A DNA stretch of 64,000 nt from the NCBI GenBank assembly GCA_934178555.1, contig CAKPQL010000002.1, positions 1 to 64,000 on the forward strand, given 5' to 3'. Under the pieces are notes generated by a model. It did not search any database. It was not told the DNA's origin and saw nothing but the letters and a program-made list of their open reading frames with translations. Position 1 is the stretch's first letter, and every line of letters begins with the position of its first letter. The position numbers and the translations under genes were made by a program. The DNA is from an uncultured Clostridia bacterium (GTDB taxonomy: Bacteria > Bacillota > Clostridia > TANB77 > CAG-508). This document shows, piece after piece, positions 41,655 to 51,407 of the stretch.

Positions 41655-42356
41655 ATGGATGATATGAAAAAGGTAGATAAAAAAGAAAAATTTAAAAAGA
41701 GTATTATGGTTGTTGGAGCAACTGCTATAATGGCTACAACTGGTGTTGGAATGGCTAATTCAGATTATAATTTGTCAAAATTTGATGTAAATAATGACAA
41801 ATATGTAGATTATATAGATGGTTCTGAAAATGAAAAATTAGAAAGAATGATGAAATTAGATGAACAGATAAGTAGATATGAAGAATTATCTAATAAAAAA
41901 TTTCCTAGCAAAGAAGAAAAAACAGAAATAAATAATATAAGAAGCTATCTAGAAAAAGAAATGTCTTCTGGATATTTGGCTGATTTTTATTTAAAAGATA
42001 TATTAAAAGAAAAAATAAAAGAAGCGTATAATAGAGATACAAAAAATAAGATAAAGAGAATAGAGACAAGATGGGACTTGGAAGGCATTAGCATAAAAAT
42101 GTATAACAAATATGATCAGTATACATCTATGGATGAAAAAGATAAAGTTGCACCAATAAAGAGTGCAATGGATGATATAGCAGCTTTGCAAGAGTATGAA
42201 AATAAAGAAGATTTTTCAAAAACTGATGTAAATAATTTCATAAGAATACATAAAAATATGAAGGGATTTAGCAATCTTAAATTTGTGAAGATAGAAGGAA
42301 AACCTTTATCATATGCACAAATTGATTTGGATAAGGAAGAAGACTTAGGACGTTAA
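41655..42356 (+). CDS. Secreted protein with an EF-hand/dockerin-like calcium loop
   Basis: This 233-residue protein has a Lys-rich start and a hydrophobic segment (about 17-34), possibly a signal anchor. A DVNNDKYVD segment (residues 45-53) matches the D-x-N-x-D calcium loop of dockerins or EF-hands, but only one copy is present. The remaining ~180 residues are charged helices with Lys/Glu repeats and no known family. AAAGGAGG precedes the start. It has its own promoter and terminator. Function unknown. Confidence 0.6.
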   Translation: MDDMKKVDKKEKFKKSIMVVGATAIMATTGVGMANSDYNLSKFDVNNDKYVDYIDGSENEKLERMMKLDEQISRYEELSNKKFPSKEEKTEINNIRSYLEKEMSSGYLADFYLKDILKEKIKEAYNRDTKNKIKRIETRWDLEGISIKMYNKYDQYTSMDEKDKVAPIKSAMDDIAALQEYENKEDFSKTDVNNFIRIHKNMKGFSNLKFVKIEGKPLSYAQIDLDKEEDLGR

Positions 42357-42409
42357 TGTATTAAAATTAAAAATTCGTATATAATGAAGAAAAATGATAT
42401 AAAATGAAG

Positions 42410-42438
42410 AAATGATATGATTTTATATCATTTTTTTT
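42410..42438 (+). terminator. Terminator after the EF-hand-like gene
   Basis: AATGATAT pairs with ATATCATT around a 6-nt loop, with a run of eight T. Confidence 0.85.
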
Positions 42439-42569
42439 GTTTATTACTATTGCATTTATTTTTATTTATTGATATTATGTTAGTGAATTTTAAAATATGA
42501 TGAAAAATTGTATTTATTAGAAAAATATGTTGAAATAATAAACGAAATTGAAAGGAATGTTTTTTTTAG

Positions 42570-43253
42570 ATGATAGAATTTAAAAATGTAAGCAAGACAT
42601 ATTCTACAGGAACAGAAGCGGTAAATAATGCTAATTTTAAAATAGAAAAGGGAGAGTTTGTATTTTTAGTAGGAAGTTCTGGATCAGGAAAGTCAACTTT
42701 AATAAAATTAATACTAAAAGAAGAAGAACCTACTAAAGGAAATATTATAATAAATGGAAAAGATACAACATTTTTAAAGCAAAATAGAGTACCATACTTG
42801 AGAAGAAGCATGGGCGTGGTTTTTCAAGATTTCAGGTTATTACCAGATAGAACAGTATATGATAATGTTGCATTTGCAATGTATATAGTTAAAGCAACGC
42901 CAAGACATATTCGTAGACAAGTACCTATGATGCTATCTTTAGTTGGGTTAAGTGGAAAAGCAAAAATGTATCCAGATGAATTGTCTGGAGGAGAGCAACA
43001 AAGAGTAGCTTTAGCTAGAGCACTTGTAAATAACCCATCTATGATAATAGCAGACGAACCTACAGGAAATTTGGATCCAGATACTGCTTGGGAAATTATG
43101 ACATTGTTAAATGAGATAAATATGAGAGGAACCACGGTAGTTGTTGCAACTCATGCAAAAGACATTGTTGATAGAATGAATAAAAGAGTTATTGAAATAA
43201 AATCTGGAAATATTGTAAGAGATGAAAAAGGTGGTTATAGTAGTGAAGTATAA
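42570..43253 (+). CDS. ftsE: Cell division ATP-binding protein FtsE
   Basis: FtsE is the ATPase of the FtsEX complex, which switches on peptidoglycan hydrolases at division. The 227-residue protein has Walker A GSSGSGKST (36-44), the signature LSGGEQQRVALARAL, Walker B IIADEPTGNLD and the H-loop in VVATHAKD. All ATPase residues are intact. It starts with GGAATG-type weak site. ftsX follows with overlap. Confidence 0.96.
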   Translation: MIEFKNVSKTYSTGTEAVNNANFKIEKGEFVFLVGSSGSGKSTLIKLILKEEEPTKGNIIINGKDTTFLKQNRVPYLRRSMGVVFQDFRLLPDRTVYDNVAFAMYIVKATPRHIRRQVPMMLSLVGLSGKAKMYPDELSGGEQQRVALARALVNNPSMIIADEPTGNLDPDTAWEIMTLLNEINMRGTTVVVATHAKDIVDRMNKRVIEIKSGNIVRDEKGGYSSEV

Positions 43254-44157
43254 TGTTATTGGTTATTTAATTAGTGAAGGTTTTAAAAATGTAATGAAAA
43301 ATAAAAAATCTACCTTATCTTGCTTAGGGGTTATGTGTGCAACAATGCTTATATTTGGCGTGTTCTTTGCGATTGCTCAAAACATAAATCATATTGTAAA
43401 TTCGGTAGAAGAAGCACAAGGAATGCAAATATTTGTTAATTCAAATGCGACAGAGGACCAAATAGTAAGTATAGAAGAACAGATAAAAAACATAAAAGTA
43501 GATGGAAAAGAAGCAATTAATAAGATTAGAAGAGTATCAAAACAAGAATCATATGATATAGTTAAAGAAAAATGGAAAGAACATCCTAGTGCAATGGATG
43601 CAATTACAGTTGATCAATTTAAAGTATCTTTTGTAATAAATCTTACAGATTTAAGTTATAGTAGTGATGTAAAAACTCAAGCTAATGCAATAGATGGTGT
43701 TGTAAAAATAACAAGTAGTGATACTACAATAAGTACATTGATATCAATAGCAAACGGAATAAAACTATTTACTTTAGTTATACTAATTGTATTAGTGGTT
43801 GTTTCATTATTTATAATATCAAATACAATAAAACTTTCTGTGCATGCGCGAAGAAAAGAGATATCTATAATGAAATATGTTGGAGCAACTAATAGTTTTA
43901 TAAGAGCACCATTTGCAGTTGAAGGAGTTGTAATAGGATTAGTAGCAGGTCTTATATCTATATTAGTAATTTGTTTAGGATATAATGTGCTAGCAGAGAA
44001 ATTTTTAGCATCTTCAATTGCGCAACGTATAACAACAATAAGCTTGTTAAGCTTTGGCGAAATGGTAAACTTAATTATTATTGTATACATAGTATTAGGA
44101 GTTGGAATTGGAATATTGGGTAGTACAATTTCAATGAAAAAGTATTTGGATGTATAG
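43243..44157 (+). CDS. ftsX: Cell division protein FtsX
   Basis: FtsX is the membrane partner of FtsE. The 304-residue protein has TM1 (~28-50), a large extracellular loop (~51-170), then three C-terminal helices. GTG 43243 is preferred because AGGTGG lies 8-9 nt upstream and the family start NVIGYLISEGFKN follows; ATG 43222 is weaker. It overlaps the end of ftsE by 11 nt. Two M23 genes follow at 12 and 5 nt, its likely effectors. Confidence 0.93.
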   Translation: MKYNVIGYLISEGFKNVMKNKKSTLSCLGVMCATMLIFGVFFAIAQNINHIVNSVEEAQGMQIFVNSNATEDQIVSIEEQIKNIKVDGKEAINKIRRVSKQESYDIVKEKWKEHPSAMDAITVDQFKVSFVINLTDLSYSSDVKTQANAIDGVVKITSSDTTISTLISIANGIKLFTLVILIVLVVVSLFIISNTIKLSVHARRKEISIMKYVGATNSFIRAPFAVEGVVIGLVAGLISILVICLGYNVLAEKFLASSIAQRITTISLLSFGEMVNLIIIVYIVLGVGIGILGSTISMKKYLDV

Positions 44158-44168
44158 GGAGAAGTTTA

Positions 44169-45338
44169 ATGAAGAAAAAACTGTATGTTATTATTACAGG
44201 AATTATTATATTTATTTGTTACTTTTCGGTAGAAAGTTTGGCAGAAGGAATTACTGAATTAAGAGAACAAAGAAAGTTAGTACAAGAACAAATTTCAGGT
44301 AACACAGTACAATTGGACGCATTGCAGTTAGAAATATCAGATTTAATGGAACAGATACAAGCATTAAGTGATGACATTTATAAATATGAAGTAGAAGTAG
44401 CAGTTTTAGATAGGGAAATTGCCGAATTAGATGCAAAAACTAATGAAGTAGAAGCACAACTAAAAGATGTAGAAAAAAAATACAACAGACAAAAACAAAT
44501 ATTAGCAGATAGAATAATTGCTCAATATGAAGACGGCGATGTTGTATATTTGGATTTCCTGCTTAATTCAAAAGGTTTAATAGATTTTATATCAAATTAT
44601 TATATAATAGGTGAAATTATAGAGATTGATACTGAATTGATTAAAGACTATGAAAAACAAAAAACTCAAGTAGAACAAATAAAAACAGAACTGGATGAAT
44701 ATAAAGCAGAGTTAAAAAGCAGAAAAGACGAGCAAGAAAAGTCAGCAATTGTGCTTTCAAATGTGAAAGTAGTTAAAAATAATCAAATGAGCAGAATGAC
44801 AGAACAAGAAAGAAAATTACAAGAACAAATAGATGAATATCAAAAGCAGGTACAAGAAATAGAAATAGAATTATTAATGATATTAACACAAAATTTAGAT
44901 AGTGACTATGTTGGAGGCGCATTAACATGGCCTGTTCCTGGGTATACAACAATAACTTCATATTATGGCATGAGGATTCATCCAATAACAGGTATATATA
45001 AATTACACACTGGTGTGGATCTTGGAGCTCCTTTGGGTTCATATTTTGTTGCAGCAAATGATGGAACAGTTGTTACTTCAATGTATAGTGCTTCTTATGG
45101 AAACATGGTTGTAATAGATCATGGAGGAGGACTTTCAACATTATATGCACATGGAAAAGAACGCTTAGTAGAAGTTGGAGATACAGTAAAAAGAGGACAA
45201 CCTGTTATGACAGTGGGCTCAACTGGTATTTCAACTGGACCACATGCTCACTTTGAGGTTAGAGTTAATGGAAGATGGGTAGACCCATTAGATTATATAT
45301 TAAAGAATAATAATACAAGCCAAACAGAGGAGGAATAA
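44169..45338 (+). CDS. M23 endopeptidase with coiled coil, EnvC/PcsB-like (copy 1)
   Basis: This 389-residue secreted enzyme has a signal peptide (1-23) and a long coiled coil (~25-245) with two antiparallel arms. A LytM/M23 domain (~255-380) keeps the zinc and catalytic residues: His280 and Asp284 in HTGVD, and His359/His361 in HAH. Proteins with this layout are held inactive by the coiled coil until FtsX engages it. Placement right after ftsX supports that role. A YLDFLLNSKGLIDFISNYY segment sits at the coil tip and is shared with the next gene. The tail is EEE. Confidence 0.92.
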   Translation: MKKKLYVIITGIIIFICYFSVESLAEGITELREQRKLVQEQISGNTVQLDALQLEISDLMEQIQALSDDIYKYEVEVAVLDREIAELDAKTNEVEAQLKDVEKKYNRQKQILADRIIAQYEDGDVVYLDFLLNSKGLIDFISNYYIIGEIIEIDTELIKDYEKQKTQVEQIKTELDEYKAELKSRKDEQEKSAIVLSNVKVVKNNQMSRMTEQERKLQEQIDEYQKQVQEIEIELLMILTQNLDSDYVGGALTWPVPGYTTITSYYGMRIHPITGIYKLHTGVDLGAPLGSYFVAANDGTVVTSMYSASYGNMVVIDHGGGLSTLYAHGKERLVEVGDTVKRGQPVMTVGSTGISTGPHAHFEVRVNGRWVDPLDYILKNNNTSQTEEE

Positions 45339-45342
45339 TAAA

Positions 45343-46461
45343 ATGAGTAAATTAAAACATGTAGGTATTTGTATAATATTAGTAGCAATAATGTTCTTAA
45401 CAAATATTATGGGAACTTGTTCTGTGGCAGCAGAAAGTTTAAGTTCATTAAATAATCAAAAAAATAATTTACAATCGCAAATAGATGATGCTGAAAAAGA
45501 GTTAAAATCATTACAATCACAAATGGATGAAGCAGAAAAACAAGTTAGTAAACTTAGTACACAAATTACAAAATGTCAATTAGAAATTGATACTTTGCAG
45601 GTACAAATTAGTGACAATGAAGCAAAATTAAAACAAGCAGAAGCTGATTATGAAAAAAGAAGTAATTTATTAGCAGAAAGAATTATTGCACAATATGAAG
45701 CTGGAGAAACAACCTATTTGGATTTCTTGCTTAGTTCAGAAAGTTTAACAGATTTTATATCTAACTATTATTTGGTTGGAGAAATTGCACAGATGGATGT
45801 AGAATTATTAAACCAAATAGAAAATACAAAAGAAGAGATAGAACAAACAAAACAACAATTAGAGCAGGATAAAGCGAATATGCAAACACAGATGGATAGC
45901 TTACAAAGTGCAAAAGCAGAAAGACAAACATATATTAATCAATTGTCTGATGATAAAAAAGATATACAAGCAAAAAGAGAACAATATGATAAAGAACTAG
46001 AGGATGTAAAAGAACAAATCAAAAAATTGTCACGAGGTAATAATTCTACATATGTAGGAGGAGGAACTATGGCATGGCCGGTTCCAGGATATTATTTAAG
46101 TTCACTACCTGGAAATTTGTTTGGATATAGGATACATCCAATATATGGAGATTTGAGATTACATACAGGTGTTGATATTGCTGCTCCAATAGGTGCAAAA
46201 TTTGTAGCTGCAGAGTCTGGAACGGTTATATTAGCAAAAAGTTATTGGGGATACGGAAACACTGTAATAATAGACCATGGAGGAGGAATAACAACATTAT
46301 ATGGACATGGTACATCTATTTTAGTTTCTGCAGGGCAATATGTAACAAAGGGAACACCTGTATTAACAGTTGGTTCAACTGGTAATTCAACAGGACCACA
46401 TGCTCATTTTGAAGTAAGGAAAAATGGAGTGCCAGTAGATCCATTACCATACATAACCTAA
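45343..46461 (+). CDS. M23 endopeptidase with coiled coil (copy 2)
   Basis: This 372-residue paralogue of the upstream gene has a signal peptide (~1-30), coiled coil (~33-235), and M23 domain with His274, Asp278 and the HAH pair (His353/His355). The coil-tip segment YLDFLLSSESLTDFISNYY aligns with copy 1, so the pair is a tandem duplication. It starts 4 nt after copy 1 and ends at a terminator. Both active sites are complete, so both probably cut peptidoglycan peptides. GGAGGA lies just upstream. Confidence 0.92.
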   Translation: MSKLKHVGICIILVAIMFLTNIMGTCSVAAESLSSLNNQKNNLQSQIDDAEKELKSLQSQMDEAEKQVSKLSTQITKCQLEIDTLQVQISDNEAKLKQAEADYEKRSNLLAERIIAQYEAGETTYLDFLLSSESLTDFISNYYLVGEIAQMDVELLNQIENTKEEIEQTKQQLEQDKANMQTQMDSLQSAKAERQTYINQLSDDKKDIQAKREQYDKELEDVKEQIKKLSRGNNSTYVGGGTMAWPVPGYYLSSLPGNLFGYRIHPIYGDLRLHTGVDIAAPIGAKFVAAESGTVILAKSYWGYGNTVIIDHGGGITTLYGHGTSILVSAGQYVTKGTPVLTVGSTGNSTGPHAHFEVRKNGVPVDPLPYIT

Positions 46462-46473
46462 AATTAAATATTT

Positions 46474-46499
46474 AAAGGATACGCTGTAGTGTATCCTTT
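46474..46499 (+). terminator. Terminator of the ftsEX-M23 operon
   Basis: AAAGGATAC pairs with GTATCCTTT (with an inner pair) around a short loop. The tail is T-poor. Confidence 0.75.
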
Positions 46500-46627
46500 A
46501 ATGTTATATAATAAAAAAATTAAGTTTTTATGAAGTCAAGGTTTTTCTAAAAATTCCAAAAAATACTACTATTAATTGGATTTTTGTAGTATAATATAAA
46601 AGTGATTTTAGAAGGGATGATGATTTT

Positions 46628-47821
46628 ATGCATTCAAATAATAAAAAAAATATATATAGAATTATAATGTTGATAATAATAACAGTTTTTGTAACAATGT
46701 TATTTACTATTGTTGGATTTACAAATTATTTAAAGAAAGATGGTAATATAAAATATATAATTAGTTCAGTAGAGGCAGATAATTTAGAAACAGAAATATT
46801 AAAAATCAGGGCTGTAATTGATGAATATTATTTAAAGGATATAGATGAACAAAAACTTATAGATGGCGCTATAAAAGGATATGTGGAAGCACTTGGCGAT
46901 AAATATACAGAGTATCTAGTGGGTGAAGAATGGAACGAAATGAAAACAAATACATTGGGTCATTATGTTGGAATTGGAATTTATATTACAAGTGATACAG
47001 AAAATAATCAAATAGTAGTTATAGCACCAATGGATGGCTCTCCTTCTCAAGAAGCAGGTATTATGGCTGGCGATATAATATTAAAAATAGATGATGTTGA
47101 ATATACTGGAGAACAAATAGATACAGCTGCGGAAGTTATGAAGGGAGAAGAGGGAACTACTGTTAAGTTGGAAATAAAGAGAGGAGAAGAAATATTAACA
47201 GTAGAGGTAGAAAGAAAAGAAATAAGAATGAATAAGGTAACTTCTAAAATATTAGAAGAAAATGTTGGATATATTCGTATACCTAGCTTTGATGAAGGAA
47301 CAGCAGATGAATTTAAGGAAAATGTTAAAAATTTAATGAATAGTGGTGCAACTAAATTTATTATAGATGTTAGAGATAATACAGGAGGAATAGTTTCAGA
47401 AGCTTTAGAAATAGCTGAGTATATAATGCCTAAAGATAAAACATTGATGATAACAATTAATAAAAATGAAAAAAGAGAAGAAACAAAATCAAAAGGAAAA
47501 AATATACTTGATGGAGATTTAGTAGTATTAATTAATGGAAATTCAGCAAGCTCAACAGAAATTTTGGCAGCTGCTATAAAAGATAATAACAGGGGAAAAT
47601 TAATAGGAACAAAAACTTATGGAAAAGGTGTTATGCAACAGATATTGCAATTACCAGAAGGAAATGCTTTAAAGATTACTACAGAAGAATTTGTAACACC
47701 AAACGGAAATAAAATAGATGGAATAGGAATTGAACCAGATGAAGTTGTTAAATTAACGACAGATCAAGAAGGAAATATAATAGATACGCAATTGCAAAGA
47801 GCTTTAGAAATATTGAAATAA
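46628..47821 (+). CDS. ctpA: S41 family C-terminal processing peptidase
   Basis: This 397-residue protease has an N-terminal helix (12-31) holding it in the membrane with the domain outside. The PDZ domain (~108-195, with the GIGIYI carboxylate loop) presents C-termini of substrates. The catalytic core has IDVRDNTGG, NSASS (near 305-309; catalytic Ser) and the Lys of TYGKGVMQ (Lys333). The layout matches CtpA/CtpB. It follows the ftsEX-M23 operon, suggesting envelope quality control. An AGGGATG site precedes the start. Confidence 0.93.
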   Translation: MHSNNKKNIYRIIMLIIITVFVTMLFTIVGFTNYLKKDGNIKYIISSVEADNLETEILKIRAVIDEYYLKDIDEQKLIDGAIKGYVEALGDKYTEYLVGEEWNEMKTNTLGHYVGIGIYITSDTENNQIVVIAPMDGSPSQEAGIMAGDIILKIDDVEYTGEQIDTAAEVMKGEEGTTVKLEIKRGEEILTVEVERKEIRMNKVTSKILEENVGYIRIPSFDEGTADEFKENVKNLMNSGATKFIIDVRDNTGGIVSEALEIAEYIMPKDKTLMITINKNEKREETKSKGKNILDGDLVVLINGNSASSTEILAAAIKDNNRGKLIGTKTYGKGVMQQILQLPEGNALKITTEEFVTPNGNKIDGIGIEPDEVVKLTTDQEGNIIDTQLQRALEILK

Positions 47822-47880
47822 TTGATTATTCATAAAAATTACAAAGAGAAATTAAAAGTAATTTGCAATTGAAATTTGTT

Positions 47881-47949
47881 AATAAATTTTGGCAGGAAAT
47901 CTTAAAAATTTGTATTTTTGAGTACTACCAAAATTTATTTTACAATTTT
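47881..47949 (+). repeat. Nested inverted repeats upstream of lysS
   Basis: AATAAATTTTGG (47881-47892) and CCAAAATTTATT (47938-47949) form a perfect 12-bp outer stem. Inside, AAAAAT-N4-ATTTTT forms a second stem. It may be a ctpA terminator or a structured leader; no T-box features were found. Confidence 0.45.
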
Positions 47950-48015
47950 TATAAAAATTTATTAAACGACTAGATTTAAAATTTTATGAAGAAACTAACT
48001 AGAATTACATAAAAC

Positions 48016-48044
48016 TTTACAAATAGAATAATTTAATATATAAT
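48016..48044 (+). promoter_or_regulatory. Promoter of lysS
   Basis: TTTACA (48016-48021) and TATAAT (48039-48044) have 17-nt spacing, 30 nt before the start. Confidence 0.65.
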
Positions 48045-48074
48045 ATACAAATATTGAGAAAAGGAGTAAATACT

Positions 48075-49562
48075 ATGGAAAATAATGAAAATGTAGAAGA
48101 ATTAGATTTAAATCAATTGATGAAAGTAAGGAAAGAAAAGTTAGAAGAATTACAAAAAAATGGTAAAGATCCATTTGAAATAACCAAATATAATAGAACA
48201 CATGAAAGCCAAGAAATAAGAGATAATTATGATGAATTAGAAGGAAAAGATGTAAGTATTGCTGGAAGGATAATGGCAAAAAGAATAATGGGTAAAGCAT
48301 CATTTTGTACAATTCAAGATAATACAGGTAAGATGCAAAGTTATGTAAGTATAAATGATTTAGGTGAGGAAAGTTATAAACAATTTAAAACATATGATAT
48401 AGGAGATATTATAGGAATTACAGGATTTGTATTTAAAACAAGAACAGAAGAAATATCTGTACATGCTAAAGAAGTAACATTACTTACAAAATCTTTAAGA
48501 CCATTACCAGAAAAGTTTCACGGTTTAAAAGATACAGAATTAAGATATAGACAAAGATATGTTGATTTAATAGTGAATCCAGAAGTAAAAAATACTTTTG
48601 TATTAAGAAGTAAAATAATTAAAGAAGTAAGAAAATATTTAGATAATAAGGGATATTTAGAAGTAGATACACCTATATTAAATACAATAGCAGGTGGAGC
48701 TGCTGCAAGACCATTTATTACACACCATAACACATTAGATATTGATATGTATTTAAGAATTGCAAACGAATTATATTTAAAAAGATTAATTGTTGGTGGA
48801 TTTGACAAGGTATATGAAATGGGAAGAATGTTTAGAAATGAAGGAATGGATATCAAACACAATCCAGAGTTTACTAATATTGAATTATATGCATCATATC
48901 AAGATTATCATGACATGATGGATTTAACTGAAGATTTAATAAGAACTGTTGCAAACAATGTATTAGGAAAAGCAAAAATAACATATCAAGAAACTGAAAT
49001 TGATTTAGAAACAAAATGGAAAAGAATAACAATGATAGATGCAATAAAAGAGGTAACAGGAATTGATTTTAATGCAATACAAAATGATGAAGAAGCAACA
49101 TTAGTAGCGAAAAAATTAGGAATAGAAGTAGATGGAATATTACCAAGAGGAAATATAATAAACTTAGTATTTGAAGAAAAAGTTGAAGAAACTTTAATTC
49201 AACCAACATTTATATATGATTATCCAATAGAGGTATCACCATTAACTAAAAAGAAGAAAGAAGATCCAAGATTAACAGAAAGATTTGAAGTATTTATTGG
49301 CGGTAGAGAATATGGAAACGCATATTCTGAATTAAATGATCCTATAGATCAATATGAAAGATTTAAAAAACAGGTAGAAGCAAGAGAAGCCGGAGATGAA
49401 GAAGCAAATATGATGGATGAAGATTTCATAAATGCACTAGAATACGGAATGCCACCAACAGGAGGATTAGGAATAGGTATAGACAGATTAATAATGTTAT
49501 TAACAGATTCTGCATCAATAAGAGATGTATTATTATTCCCAACAATGAAACCTTTAGTATAA
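48075..49562 (+). CDS. lysS: Lysyl-tRNA synthetase (class II)
   Basis: LysS charges tRNA-Lys. The 495-residue protein has an N-terminal OB-fold anticodon-binding domain (~50-165), motif 2 [15 protein letters not shown] (~255-269) and motif 3 [10 protein letters not shown] (~466-475). ATG 48075 is chosen because AAAGGAG lies upstream and family sequence starts there. No T-box leader was seen. Three genes for a site-2 protease, TsaD and a phosphoesterase follow in the same direction. Confidence 0.97.
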   Translation: MENNENVEELDLNQLMKVRKEKLEELQKNGKDPFEITKYNRTHESQEIRDNYDELEGKDVSIAGRIMAKRIMGKASFCTIQDNTGKMQSYVSINDLGEESYKQFKTYDIGDIIGITGFVFKTRTEEISVHAKEVTLLTKSLRPLPEKFHGLKDTELRYRQRYVDLIVNPEVKNTFVLRSKIIKEVRKYLDNKGYLEVDTPILNTIAGGAAARPFITHHNTLDIDMYLRIANELYLKRLIVGGFDKVYEMGRMFRNEGMDIKHNPEFTNIELYASYQDYHDMMDLTEDLIRTVANNVLGKAKITYQETEIDLETKWKRITMIDAIKEVTGIDFNAIQNDEEATLVAKKLGIEVDGILPRGNIINLVFEEKVEETLIQPTFIYDYPIEVSPLTKKKKEDPRLTERFEVFIGGREYGNAYSELNDPIDQYERFKKQVEAREAGDEEANMMDEDFINALEYGMPPTGGLGIGIDRLIMLLTDSASIRDVLLFPTMKPLV

Positions 49563-49596
49563 AACAAAAGATTAAATTATGAAAGGTAGGAATAAA

Positions 49597-50349
49597 ATGT
49601 TTGGATATGGAATAGACAAAAAAACATTATATATATTACTAGCAATATTAGCAGTATTTACTATTGCAAGCCTAGGAGCAAATGGAATTTTAGATTTATT
49701 ATTATCAATTCCAGCTGTGTTAATAGCACTTACATTTCATGAATTTGCGCATGCATATGCTGCAGATAAATTAGGTGATGATACTCCAAGAATGCAAGGA
49801 AGATTGAATTTGAATCCGTTCAGCCATGTAGACTGGTTTGGAATGATAATGTTAATTATTGCTGGTTTTGGATGGGGAAAACCAGTTCAAATAAATAGAA
49901 GAAACTTTTCAAATAGCAAAATTTCAACTTCAGCTGCAGAAGCAATTGTTGCAATTGCCGGACCCATAATGAATTTTATAATAGCATTTATCTTTACAAT
50001 AATAATGTTTGTTTTACTAGTATTTGCACAAAGTGTATTAGCGGCATTAAATGGTTCAATATATGTAATATTTTTAAATATTATACTTGTTAATATAAGT
50101 TTAGGTTTGTTTAATTTAATACCAGTTCCACCATTAGATGGATCAAAAGTATTAATACACTTTTTACCATATAATGCAAAGCAATGGTTTGAAAATAATC
50201 AATACACATTTTATATAGTATTGTTGTTGTTAGTATTTATAAGGATAAATGGAGTTTCACTAATTTCACATATACTAACTCCAGCTATATCTGGAATATT
50301 TAATGGAATGAGTTGGGTAGTAACTTCAATAATAAATTTATTTATATAA
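49597..50349 (+). CDS. Site-2 protease family M50 metalloprotease
   Basis: This 250-residue polytopic zinc protease has HEFAH (48-52) supplying two ligands and the catalytic Glu, and Asp181 in the VPPLDGS segment as the third ligand. About five helices are visible. The type without PDZ resembles the short YwhC/Rip-like branch. ATG 49597 follows AGGTAGGA. It cuts within membranes; the substrate is unknown. It begins 34 nt after lysS. Confidence 0.9.
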   Translation: MFGYGIDKKTLYILLAILAVFTIASLGANGILDLLLSIPAVLIALTFHEFAHAYAADKLGDDTPRMQGRLNLNPFSHVDWFGMIMLIIAGFGWGKPVQINRRNFSNSKISTSAAEAIVAIAGPIMNFIIAFIFTIIMFVLLVFAQSVLAALNGSIYVIFLNIILVNISLGLFNLIPVPPLDGSKVLIHFLPYNAKQWFENNQYTFYIVLLLLVFIRINGVSLISHILTPAISGIFNGMSWVVTSIINLFI

Positions 50350-50407
50350 ATGTGTATGGAACATATAGAGATTTTGTTCCAAATAAAAAATCAAAAAGGA
50401 AAAATAT

Positions 50408-51394
50408 ATGAAAGATATAATTGTATTAGGAATTGAAACAAGCTGTGATGAAACCTCTGTATCTATCGTGAAAAATGGTAGAGAGGTTATTTCTAATGTA
50501 GTGAATTCGCAAATAAAAATACATGAAAATTATGGTGGTGTAGTTCCAGAAATTGCATCAAGATGTCACATAGAAGTTATAAATCAAGTAACAAAAGAAG
50601 CATTAAAGCAAGCTAATATGACATTTAAAGATATAGATGTAGTAAGCTGTACCTATGGACCAGGTCTAGTGGGGGCGTTATTAGTTGGAGTATCCTATGC
50701 AAAAGCCTTAAGTTTTGCATTAAATAAGCCACTAGTAGGAGTAAACCATATAGAAGGACATATTGCGGCAAATTATATTACTCATAAGGAATTAGAACCT
50801 CCATTTTTATGTTTAGTAATTTCTGGAGGACATACACATTTGGTAAACATAAAAGATTATACAAAATTTGAAATATTGGGAAAAACAAGAGATGATGCAA
50901 TAGGAGAAGCTTTTGATAAGGTTGCAAGAGTTGTAGGATTGGGATATCCGGGTGGACCTAAAGTAGACAAGCTAGCAAAAGAAGGAACACCTAATATAGA
51001 TTTACCAAAAACACATTTTGACAATTTGGATTTTAGCTTTAGTGGAATAAAAACAGCTGTATTAAATTTAAATCATAAAAACCCAAATATAAATAAAGCT
51101 GATTTGTGTGCAAGCTTTGAAAAAACAGTAACAGAAGTTTTGCTAACGAATTCATTAAAAGCTATGAGAAAATTAAATGTAAATAAAATTGCATTGGCAG
51201 GAGGAGTATCTTCTAATAGTTATATCAGAGAGACTTTTAAAGCTGTTAAAGATATAACTGTATATTATCCAGAGATTAATTTGTGTACGGATAATGCAGC
51301 AATGATTGCATCTGCGGGATATTATAATTTTATTAATGGAAAAATATCAGATTTAACATTAAATGCAATACCTAATCTAAAAATAGGAGAATAA
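50408..51394 (+). CDS. tsaD: tRNA N6-adenosine threonylcarbamoyltransferase
   Basis: TsaD transfers the threonylcarbamoyl group to adenine 37 of ANN-decoding tRNAs, with TsaB and TsaE. The 328-residue protein shows [11 protein letters not shown] (8-18), the metal-binding pair His114/His118 in NHIEGH, SGGHTHL and [13 protein letters not shown]. It is slightly short but complete. The start follows AAAAGGAAAAA. A phosphoesterase gene lies 13 nt downstream. Confidence 0.96.
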   Translation: MKDIIVLGIETSCDETSVSIVKNGREVISNVVNSQIKIHENYGGVVPEIASRCHIEVINQVTKEALKQANMTFKDIDVVSCTYGPGLVGALLVGVSYAKALSFALNKPLVGVNHIEGHIAANYITHKELEPPFLCLVISGGHTHLVNIKDYTKFEILGKTRDDAIGEAFDKVARVVGLGYPGGPKVDKLAKEGTPNIDLPKTHFDNLDFSFSGIKTAVLNLNHKNPNINKADLCASFEKTVTEVLLTNSLKAMRKLNVNKIALAGGVSSNSYIRETFKAVKDITVYYPEINLCTDNAAMIASAGYYNFINGKISDLTLNAIPNLKIGE

Positions 51395-51407
51395 AAGAGG
51401 TGAAACG

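Noticed and set aside
47822..48074. Possible T-box leader for lysS
   Set aside because: There is no T-box sequence (TGGNACCGCG type) and no specifier loop; only simple inverted repeats.
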